Positions 17,090 through 23,497 of a stretch of DNA of 64,000 nucleotides are shown one piece after another. This DNA comes from Actinoallomurus sp963736325 (GTDB lineage Bacteria > Actinomycetota > Actinomycetes > Streptosporangiales > Streptosporangiaceae), in contig CAVTOG010000008.1 in NCBI GenBank assembly GCA_963736325.1, forward strand, positions 1,054,001-1,118,000, in the 5' to 3' direction. Below the pieces are notes generated by a model. That model saw only the letters and a program-made list of their open reading frames with translations, ran no database searches and was not told where the DNA came from. Each line of letters begins with the position of its first letter. Position 1 is the first letter of the stretch. The translations under genes were made by a program, and so were the position numbers.

Positions 17090-17750
17090 GTGACCACCGC
17101 CTGCGACCGTCACCACCGCCTGCGGCGTCTGCACGGCGCGGCGTCTGCACGGCGCGCGGCGTTTTCACCGCCTGTGGCGTCACCGCAGTCCGCGACCGTC
17201 ACCACAGCCCGGTGCCGTCAACCATCGCCCGTGGCGTCTCCAAGGCCCGCGGCGTCTCTACCGCCTGCGGCGTCACCGCCGAGGTGACCTCCGAACCAGG
17301 TGAGGGCATCACCTTCCTGATCCGCATCCCGCCGCCCCCACCTGAATACCCGCGATGGTCCGCCCGCGGCCACGCCCGCCCGCTCACGCCCACGCCCGCT
17401 CACGCCCACGCCCGCACGCGCCTGCGCCCGCATACCCGCGCGCGCCCGCGCACCCGCGCCTGTGCGCACCCACGATCGCCCGCACGCGCCCGCGGAAAGA
17501 GCGGAAAGAAAGGCCTCCCATGCGCGCTGCAACGGCTGGGGCGGTCAACCCTCGACGCAACCGCTGCGGTCGTCCACCGTCCGCGCCGTCCTGACGTCCG
17601 CAGTCGGTCACCGTCCTGACGGCCTGAGTGCCTGTGGCCTGTCGCGGCCCGTGCTGCCTTGACGGCGGCGGTCGGTCATCTCCCGTGCCGCCTCAGTGCC
17701 CTGAGGTCGTCCACCGTCCGCGCCGCCCTGACGGTGCGGTCGGTGATCGC
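17090..17750 (+). repeat. Repeat-rich, gene-poor stretch with imperfect direct repeats
   Basis: No intact gene is supported between 16935 and 17806. Near-copies of ACCGCCTGCGGCGTC occur around 17096, 17111, 17170 and 17262. A 16-base unit CCCGCTCACGCCCACG is tandem at 17379-17394 and 17395-17410 inside a C/G-only low-complexity run. A block beginning GGTCGTCCACCGTCCGCGCC occurs near 17567 and again near 17705, each continuing into a similar CCTGACG...GTCGGT tail. The stretch looks like eroded DNA expanded by slippage. Confidence 0.6.
17278..17338 (+). pseudogene. C-terminal remnant of a sensor histidine kinase
   Basis: Translates as AEVTSEPGEGITFLIRIPPP in one frame. This is the characteristic last strand-turn-strand of a histidine kinase ATPase domain, where SEPGxGTTFxxxLP follows the G2 box. 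Nothing upstream or downstream in any frame continues the protein, and the flanks are repeat-rich. I read it as the surviving tail of a lost two-component gene. Confidence 0.5.
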
Positions 17751-17806
17751 CTGTACCGCCTCAACACCTGCCGGTCGCTGCGAACGGTCGCGGTCTGGGT
17801 GGGGCG

Positions 17807-18247
17807 TCACGGCATGCGGTCGCCGGTGTCTCGGCGTAGGCGGACGGGCGGGCGGCGTAGGCGTTCCGACACCAGGGCCGGGCCCGCGTGGACGAGTATG
17901 TCCGTGAAGTCGCCTGCGGCCTCCGCCACCCAATAGGAGCGTTCGACCAGTAGAGCTCGCACTCGGCGTATGTTCGGGCGGCGGCCCGTGCCGGTGAAGT
18001 CCGCGGTCGCGGTGGCGACGCCCGGGGGCAGCTGGCCCCACGCCAATGCCCACGAGCGGGCTCCGCGTGGTCCGCGTAGGGCGCCGCGCAGGATCGACAC
18101 CGAGATCGGGGTGGCCACGCAGACGTCCGCGAGGTGTGGTCCCTCGTACACCTCCAAGGCGGCGCGGCCGGACGCGCCGCGGCCCACACGTACCGTCCAG
18201 CCGCTGATCGGAAGTCGCATGAGTGGAATGATCCGAGCCCGATTCAC
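17807..18247 (-). CDS. Hypothetical protein, 146 aa
   Basis: Unrecognised protein. The GTG start has AGGGGGA six bases upstream; an ATG nine codons inside (MRLPISGWTVRVG) is the alternative but lacks a ribosome site. The sequence has mixed character expected of a folded soluble protein: GWTVRVGRGASGR, EVYEGPHLADVCVATPISV and YWVAEAAGDFTDILVHAG. It is rich in Arg and Ala, with no membrane helix and no recognisable catalytic motif. It is divergent from the DUF881 gene. Coding evidence rests on codon composition and the ribosome site only. Confidence 0.45.
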   Translation of the reverse strand: MNRARIIPLMRLPISGWTVRVGRGASGRAALEVYEGPHLADVCVATPISVSILRGALRGPRGARSWALAWGQLPPGVATATADFTGTGRRPNIRRVRALLVERSYWVAEAAGDFTDILVHAGPALVSERLRRPPVRLRRDTGDRMP

Positions 18248-18384
18248 GATGTCCCCCTGTAGCCGCTCGTACGCCCCGGACCCAGTGCACCGCGGGTGTC
18301 TGTGAGCCGGGCGGGCGCACGCTGGAGGTTTCCTGTGAGTTCCCAGTGCTCGGGCATGGCCGGAGGCTTGCCACAATGGGGCGG

Positions 18385-19230
18385 ATGAGCGAACAGGGAG
18401 AAACGAGGCGCTGGGACCGTCCGGACGCCTCGATGTCGCTGCTCGCCGACCTTCTCAACGGCACCGGACTGGATCCGGACTACGAAGCGGCGGCGGCACG
18501 GCGGGGCGGCGGGCGGGGCGCCGGACGTGCGACGCGCCTGTTCGCGGCGACTCTCGCCCTCGGGCTGCTCGGCGCCGTCGCGATCCTGCAGGTGCACCGC
18601 GGCGAGCCGGTCGCGGCGCGGCAGCGCCGCGCCCTCATCGCGCAGATCCGGCAGCGTACGGACGAGACCGACCGTCTCCAGCGGCAGGCGGACGCCCTAC
18701 GCGGGCAGACCGAGCGGCTGCGGCAGTCGGCGCTGGCGAGCAGCGACGAGGGGCGGCGGGTCCGTGAGGACCTCGACCGGGTCGCCGCGGCGGCTGCGGC
18801 GGTGCCGGTCGGCGGCGACGCGGTCGTCGTGACCGTGGACGACGCCCGCACGCCGAGCGGCGCGACGGCACGGCAGGAGGGCCACATCTTCGACCTGGAC
18901 ATCCAGAAGCTCGTCAACGGGCTGTGGGCTTCGGGCGCGCGCGCCATCGCGGTGAACGGTCAGCGGATGACCGCGACCACCGCGATCCGCTCCGCCGGGG
19001 ACGCCATCCTCGTGGACTACCGGCCGCTGTCACCGCCGTACGCCGTGACCGCGATCGGCGATCCTGGCAACATCGAGACCACGTTCGCCGTGTCTCCCGT
19101 CGGCCGGACCTTCCGTACGCTCGAGACCAATTTCGGCATCCGCTACGACATCCGCAAGGAGGACGGCGTGCGACTCCCCGCGGCTCCGGCCCTGCGCCTC
19201 CGCTACGCCCGGCAGGAGACGTCCAGGTGA
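18385..19230 (+). CDS. DUF881 family protein (first of two)
   Basis: 281-residue membrane-anchored protein: an N-terminal cytoplasmic part, one helix (LFAATLALGLLGAVAILQV, about 53-71), a heptad-like coiled coil (IRQRTDETDRLQRQADALR, about 90-130) and an extracytoplasmic DUF881 domain with DIQKLVNGLWASGARAIAVNG and the end YARQ. DUF881 proteins occur as pairs around a DUF1290 small membrane protein; in Bacillus the equivalents (YlxW/YlxX, Sbp) lie in the division gene region. It matches Rv1823 by order. Its stop overlaps the next start (GTGA). Start codon choice is uncertain; an ATG three codons upstream is possible. Confidence 0.85.
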   Translation: MSEQGETRRWDRPDASMSLLADLLNGTGLDPDYEAAAARRGGGRGAGRATRLFAATLALGLLGAVAILQVHRGEPVAARQRRALIAQIRQRTDETDRLQRQADALRGQTERLRQSALASSDEGRRVREDLDRVAAAAAAVPVGGDAVVVTVDDARTPSGATARQEGHIFDLDIQKLVNGLWASGARAIAVNGQRMTATTAIRSAGDAILVDYRPLSPPYAVTAIGDPGNIETTFAVSPVGRTFRTLETNFGIRYDIRKEDGVRLPAAPALRLRYARQETSR

Positions 19231-19559
19231 TCGCGCTGATCGGCCTCGTGGCCGGCGTCGTCCTCGGCTTCGTGGTCCACCCGGCGGTCCCGCTGTGGCT
19301 CCAGCCGTACCTGCCGATCGCGATCGTCGCGGCGCTCGACGCCATGTTCGGCGGCCTGCGCGCGCGTCTCGACGGCATCTTCGACGACAAGGTGTTCGTC
19401 GTCTCGTTCCTCAGTAACACGGTCATCGCCGCGCTCATCGTGTTCTTCGGCGACCAGCTCGGCGTGGGCTCGCAGTTGTCGACGGGCGTCGTCGTCGTCC
19501 TCGGCATCCGGATCTTCTCCAATGTCGCGGCGATCCGCCGGAAGCTCTTCCAGGCATGA
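19227..19559 (+). CDS. sbp: Small basic membrane protein Sbp (DUF1290)
   Basis: 110-residue protein with three hydrophobic helices (IGLVAGVVLGFVV, LPIAIVAALDAMFGGLRA, FLSNTVIAALIVFFGD) and the DUF1290 hallmark LDAMFGGLRARLDGIFDDKVF, ending VAAIRRKLF. It lies between two DUF881 genes with four-base overlaps on both sides, the exact arrangement of Rv1823-Rv1825 and of Bacillus sbp near ftsA-ftsZ. A part in a membrane complex linked to the envelope or division is inferred from this conservation; the biochemical function is not known. Confidence 0.88.
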   Translation: MIALIGLVAGVVLGFVVHPAVPLWLQPYLPIAIVAALDAMFGGLRARLDGIFDDKVFVVSFLSNTVIAALIVFFGDQLGVGSQLSTGVVVVLGIRIFSNVAAIRRKLFQA

Positions 19560-20242
19560 CCGACGATCGCCGCGGCCCCGTGGCACTGCTGCGGCCACGG
19601 GTCAACAAGGGCCAGCTCATCGCCGCGCTGCTGTGCGCGGTGCTGGGGTTCGCCGTCGTCGCCCAGGTGCACTCCAACGACAAGGGCACGAAGTTCGCCA
19701 CCGCGCGCCAGGACGAGCTCGTCGGCATCCTTGGCGACCTCTCACAGCGCTCCGACCGGCTGCGCTCCGACATCCGCGACCTCGACGACACCAAGGCCGG
19801 CCTGCAACGCGACACGGAGGGTCAGGCCGCCGTGGAGGACGCACGGCGCCGCGCCACGACGTACGGCCTGTTGGCCGGCACGCTGCCCGCCGAGGGGCCG
19901 GGCATCGACCTGACCGTCGACGACCCCAAGGGCACGGTGCGCTCGGCCACGCTTCTCGACACGGTCGAGGAGCTGCGCGACGCCGGGGCCGAGGTCATCC
20001 AGGTCGGCGAAGTACGCGTGGGCGTCGACACGTTCTTCGCCGACGCGCCCGGCGGCGGAATCCTCGCCGATGGCCAGATCGTGCCACGGCCGTACCGCTT
20101 CCTCGCCATCGGAGACCCGCACACGCTCGCCACCGCGCTGAACATTCCGGGGGGCGTTCTGCAGACCCTGCGCAACAGCGGCGCGAGCGGCGTGGTCGGT
20201 CAGCACCAGAAGATCACCGTTCAGGCGATAAGGTCACCGTAG
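19556..20242 (+). CDS. DUF881 family protein (second of two)
   Basis: 228-residue paralogue of the DUF881 gene two places upstream: short cytoplasmic head, helix LIAALLCAVLGFAVVAQV (about 21-38), coiled-coil linker (DLSQRSDRLRSDIRDLDD) and DUF881 domain with LTVDDPKG, VEELRDAGAEVIQVGEVRV and FLAIGDPHTLATALNIPGG. ATG overlaps the sbp stop by four bases. It corresponds to Rv1825, which in mycobacteria is followed by gcvH; here a 300-base regulatory gap and garA follow instead. Probably a heteromeric partner of the first DUF881 protein and Sbp. Confidence 0.87.
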   Translation: MTDDRRGPVALLRPRVNKGQLIAALLCAVLGFAVVAQVHSNDKGTKFATARQDELVGILGDLSQRSDRLRSDIRDLDDTKAGLQRDTEGQAAVEDARRRATTYGLLAGTLPAEGPGIDLTVDDPKGTVRSATLLDTVEELRDAGAEVIQVGEVRVGVDTFFADAPGGGILADGQIVPRPYRFLAIGDPHTLATALNIPGGVLQTLRNSGASGVVGQHQKITVQAIRSP

Positions 20243-20352
20243 GTTACGACCCGCGCTCTCGGGGGGGTGTGAGCGTTTTCGCCCGGGTCTTCGTCCGCGC
20301 GGCGGCATGGACCCGCGATCACTGTCGAAGGTAGCTTGATGGCATAGGACAC

Positions 20353-20411
20353 TTGCCGTGGTTGACCCCTCGGCAATTGCCGCGTAGGTTGCGGCAACCG
20401 TCGTCTTGCCG
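20353..20411 (+). promoter_or_regulatory. Promoter and five-half-site operator array upstream of garA
   Basis: A textbook promoter: TTGACC at 20362-20367, 17 bases, TAGGTT at 20385-20390. Around it lie five copies of one hexamer in alternating orientation: TTGCCG 20353, CGGCAA 20371, TTGCCG 20377, CGGCAA 20392 and TTGCCG 20406. The middle two form a 12-bp palindrome between -35 and -10, and TTGCCGC/GCGGCAA arms flank the -10 exactly. A dimeric regulator with TTGCCG half-sites would control garA; which one is not known. The remaining 20243-20544 gap holds no gene. Confidence 0.6.
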
Positions 20412-20544
20412 GGTGACGGAGGGGGATCGCGTGCTGGGGGGCTGTGGCCGGATGTACGGTGCCGGTGAGGTCGTCAGTGCTCGACTTCCGTGTCTGTGGT
20501 GCCAGAGCACACCCGAGGCCATAGGTAGGAGGCCGAGCCGATAA

Positions 20545-21111
20545 ATGCCGAGCGTCTACTGCACACAGTGCGGTCACGCCAATCCGGATGATGCCCGCTT
20601 CTGCTCGAACTGCGGCAGCCCGCTCACCCGGAGCCGTCCGCCGGTGCCCAGCGAGCAGAGCGACTCCACGTCGACGATCTCACTCGGTGCGATCGAGAAC
20701 GCCGTCGCAGAGGCCGACCAGGCGGAGGACCTGCCCGCCGACCAGTCGGCGGTCGAGTCGCTCCCGCCCGACACGGCGCTTCTGGTCGTCAAGCGAGGGC
20801 CGAACGCCGGAAGCAGGTTCCTGCTCGACAAGGACACCACCACGGCGGGCCGCCATCCGGAGAGTGACATCTTCCTCGACGACGTGACCGTGTCCCGCAG
20901 GCACGCGGAGTTCTACCGCCGCGGCCCGCAGTTCTCGGTACGCGACGTCGGCAGCCTCAACGGCACCTACGTCAATCGCGAGCGGATCGACGAGGCGGGG
21001 CTGTCCGGCGGCGACGAGGTCCAGATCGGCAAGTTCCGTCTGGTATTTCTCACCAACCCTCAGCCCGTCGTGGATCCGAGGGGCGACTTCAGGGCGCCCG
21101 GAGGGCCGTGA
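20545..21111 (+). CDS. garA: GarA-type FHA domain protein with N-terminal zinc ribbon
   Basis: 188-residue cytoplasmic regulator. Residues 6-23 hold two CxxC pairs (CTQC, CSNC) of a zinc ribbon; residues 45-55 contain a Thr/Ser cluster (STSTISLG) in the place where mycobacterial GarA is phosphorylated by Ser/Thr kinases; residues 80-170 are an FHA domain with GRHPESDIFLDD, TVSRRHAEF and SLNGTYVN. GarA/OdhI controls 2-oxoglutarate dehydrogenase and glutamate metabolism by binding enzymes when unphosphorylated. Order with the two merR genes matches Rv1827. AGGAGG lies 12 bases before the ATG, a long spacing. Preceded by an unusual operator array. Confidence 0.9.
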   Translation: MPSVYCTQCGHANPDDARFCSNCGSPLTRSRPPVPSEQSDSTSTISLGAIENAVAEADQAEDLPADQSAVESLPPDTALLVVKRGPNAGSRFLLDKDTTTAGRHPESDIFLDDVTVSRRHAEFYRRGPQFSVRDVGSLNGTYVNRERIDEAGLSGGDEVQIGKFRLVFLTNPQPVVDPRGDFRAPGGP

Positions 21112-21251
21112 GGGAGTTGGCAGCAGCATGTGGCCGGACCTGACGGGGCGCGCTGAAGGCGTGCCTCCCGGGACGCGATGAGCGGGGGACGGGGCAGGCG
21201 GGGGGCGACACTGCCCGCGCGCCCGTCCACCGCCGGGCCGGACGAGCGCCG

Positions 21252-21968
21252 ATGAGCGCCTCGGCGGCCCGTTCGCACATGACGATCGGAGAGGTGCTGG
21301 GACTCCTCTCCGGGGAGTTTCCCGACATCACCGTCTCCAAGATCAGGTTTCTGGAGGCGGAGGGGCTCATCGAGCCGGAGCGCACGCCGTCGGGCTACCG
21401 CAAGTTCGCGCAGGCGGACGCCGAGCGGCTGCGGTTCATCCTCGCCGCCCAGCGTGACCACTATCTACCGCTTCGTGTGATCAAGGAGCATCTCGACGCC
21501 GCCGACCGCGGCCTCGCCCCGCCTCCACTGGAGGCGCCGAGGCGCCGCGACCCGCGCGGCCTCGTGGCCGCAGGCGGCAGCGTGTACGAGGACGCCGCCG
21601 ATGTGCGGCTCACCCGCCGCCAGCTCGCCGACGCCGCGGGCGTCGACCACGAGGTGATCGTCCAGCTGGAGGAGTTCGGTCTGATCCACCGGACCGGCCG
21701 CCACTACGGCGGAGAGGCCCTCACGATCGCGCGCAGCGCGGCCGAGCTGCGCTCCTTCGGGTTCGAGGCACGCCACCTCCGGGCGTTCAAGGCGGCGGCC
21801 GACCGCGAGGTCGGTCTCATCGAGGCGGCCGTCGCCCCGGAGCTCCGCCAGCGCAGTCCCGGCGCACGTGCGCGCGCCAGGGAGAGCGCGAGAGAGATCG
21901 CGAGCCTGTCCCTGAAGCTGCATGCCGCGCTGGTCGCCGCGGGGCTTCGTGAAGAGCTTGATCCTTGA
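21252..21968 (+). CDS. MerR-family transcriptional regulator (Rv1828-like)
   Basis: 238-residue regulator. The N-terminal winged helix reads MTIGEVLGLLSGEFPDITVS and KIRFLEAEGLIEPERTPSGY, the form typical of Rv1828-type MerR proteins that sense no metal. A middle linker is rich in Pro/Arg, and the C-terminal half (about 115-238) is a second helical domain with ARHLRAFKAAADREVGLIE. The conserved position between garA and the bifunctional-nuclease gene supports the assignment. The ATG at 21252 lacks a clear ribosome site; a start at MTIGE (21279) is possible. The 140 bases after garA contain no other gene. Confidence 0.85.
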   Translation: MSASAARSHMTIGEVLGLLSGEFPDITVSKIRFLEAEGLIEPERTPSGYRKFAQADAERLRFILAAQRDHYLPLRVIKEHLDAADRGLAPPPLEAPRRRDPRGLVAAGGSVYEDAADVRLTRRQLADAAGVDHEVIVQLEEFGLIHRTGRHYGGEALTIARSAAELRSFGFEARHLRAFKAAADREVGLIEAAVAPELRQRSPGARARARESAREIASLSLKLHAALVAAGLREELDP

Positions 21969-22063
21969 TCGCTCCGACGCCCTCCGCGCCGCCACGGAGC
22001 GGCATGCGCGGGGTGTACGTTGGGCTAAAGGGTTTGCGCAAACCGTCTCAGCAGGGAGCCGCC

Positions 22064-22534
22064 GTGAAGCAGATGGAGGTCGTCGGCGTACGGGTCGAGA
22101 TGCCCTCCAACCAGCCCATCGTACTGCTGAAGGAGACGGATGGTGATCGTTATCTCCCCATCTGGATCGGGGCTGTCGAGGCGACCGCCATCGCCTTCGC
22201 CCAGCAGGGTGTGCTGCCGGCCCGGCCGCTGACACATGATCTCTTCCGTGACGTTCTGGACGCCTTCGAGGTCCAGTTGCGCACGGTCAACATCACCGCT
22301 CTCCGCGAGGGAATCTTCTTCGCGGACCTGATCTTCTCCAACGGAGTCGAGGTGAGCGCCCGGCCGTCGGACTCGATCGCCCTGGCGCTGCGCACCGGCG
22401 CGTCGATCTTCGCGAGCGAGGACGTTCTCGAGGAGGCCGGCGTCGCGATCCCGGACGAACAGGAGGACGAGGTCGAGAAATTCCGGGAATTTCTCGACAC
22501 GATCTCTCCGGAGGACTTCGGCCGGGCCACCTGA
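22064..22534 (+). CDS. Bifunctional nuclease (BFN/DUF151) family protein
   Basis: 156-residue protein of the BFN-like family. It carries the conserved opening MEVVGVRVEMPSNQP, then LPIWIGAVEATAIAFAQQG, RPLTHDLFRDVL, and ARPSDSIALALRTGASIFA. Plant BFN relatives degrade both RNA and DNA; the bacterial and mycobacterial (Rv1829) versions are almost always next to merR/garA genes, and their activity is poorly established. GTG start with AGGGAG six bases upstream. Sits between the two merR genes as in Mycobacterium. Confidence 0.88.
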   Translation: MKQMEVVGVRVEMPSNQPIVLLKETDGDRYLPIWIGAVEATAIAFAQQGVLPARPLTHDLFRDVLDAFEVQLRTVNITALREGIFFADLIFSNGVEVSARPSDSIALALRTGASIFASEDVLEEAGVAIPDEQEDEVEKFREFLDTISPEDFGRAT

Positions 22535-22735
22535 GGCTTCACCCGAGCACGCTCTGAGGGCGGCGGGGACGGACGGCACGGCGGAGCGCCGGGCAGATTC
22601 CGCCTGCCGCCCTCTTGGTATTTCTCGACCGCTCGTGTTGCCGTTAGATGGGTAGGTACTCTAATGGCGACGATTCTTGCGATTTGGAGACGTCGTAACG
22701 GTTTGCAGTCGGCTGCGACGCGCCGAGGGCGGACG

Positions 22736-22786
22736 TTGACCCTGCTCTGGCCGCGACCTACCGTGCTGCTTGAACACCTGCGGTGT
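22736..22786 (+). promoter_or_regulatory. Promoter with downstream palindrome, second merR gene
   Basis: TTGACC at 22736-22741, 17 bases, TACCGT at 22759-22764. Ten bases after the -10, ACACC and GGTGT arms (22774-22786, 3-base spacer) form an inverted repeat over the likely start site, suggesting autoregulation. The rest of the 22535-22842 gap holds no gene. Confidence 0.5.
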
Positions 22787-22842
22787 AATTCCGTCAAACC
22801 CCCTTGGTGGATCACTGCGGGATGATAGAGCCGGAGGTCCGC

Positions 22843-23436
22843 GTGGCGGCAAGCAGCGGCGAGGGCAAGGCGGCCCGCGACAGGCGTGACGCGTCCCAGC
22901 GCGCCGGAGAGCAGGGGCTCCTGTTCGGCGGAGTTGTGTCGCCTCTTCCCGACGACGTCGGTTTCCGCGGCCCGACCGCGTGCTCCGCGGCGGGCATCAC
23001 CTACAGGCAGCTCGACTACTGGGCGCGCACGGAACTCGTCCAGCCGAGCGTCCGCCCGGCCCATGGGTCCGGCTCGCAGCGCCTTTACAGCTTCCGTGAC
23101 ATCCTGGTCCTGAAGGTCGTGAAACGCCTCCTCGACACCGGAGTGTCACTTCAGCAGATACGCACCGCCGTCGAGCATCTGAGAGACCGCGGCGTCGCGG
23201 ATCTCGCGCAGATCACCTTGATGAGCGACGGAGTGAGCGTCTACGAGTGCACCTCGCCCGACGAGGTCGTCGACCTCGTCCAGGGCGGCCAGGGGGTCTT
23301 CGGCATCGCGCTCGGCCGTGTCTGGCAGGAGGTCGAGGGGAGCCTCGCCGAGATGCCCGCCGAGAAGGCCCACACCGATCCCGAGAGCCCGAACGACGAA
23401 CTCGCCCACCGCCGCCGGGCCCGCCGCACCGGCTGA
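22843..23436 (+). CDS. MerR-family transcriptional regulator (Rv1830-like)
   Basis: 197-residue regulator with the MerR helix-turn-helix in an unusual middle position: GITYRQLDYWARTELVQPSV and SQRLYSFRDILVLKVVKRLL (about residues 48-95), then an effector-like C-terminus with the conserved VFGIALGRVWQEVEGSL and a charged tail. This matches Rv1830-type proteins. The GTG start is chosen because GGAGG lies five bases upstream; an earlier in-frame ATG exists at 22804 without a ribosome site. In Mycobacterium the gcvP gene follows almost directly; here 5.5 kb of other genes intervene. Confidence 0.85.
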   Translation: MAASSGEGKAARDRRDASQRAGEQGLLFGGVVSPLPDDVGFRGPTACSAAGITYRQLDYWARTELVQPSVRPAHGSGSQRLYSFRDILVLKVVKRLLDTGVSLQQIRTAVEHLRDRGVADLAQITLMSDGVSVYECTSPDEVVDLVQGGQGVFGIALGRVWQEVEGSLAEMPAEKAHTDPESPNDELAHRRRARRTG

Positions 23437-23497
23437 CGATCTCCCCCGCACCGTCGTCGCCCGAACCAGGCCGGCTCCCCGCGGACGGAACCCGTCC

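Noticed and set aside
17355..17510. C/G-rich tandem stretch considered as a CRISPR or tRNA-like repeat
   Set aside because: Units are short, imperfect and without unique spacers; it is low-complexity sequence.
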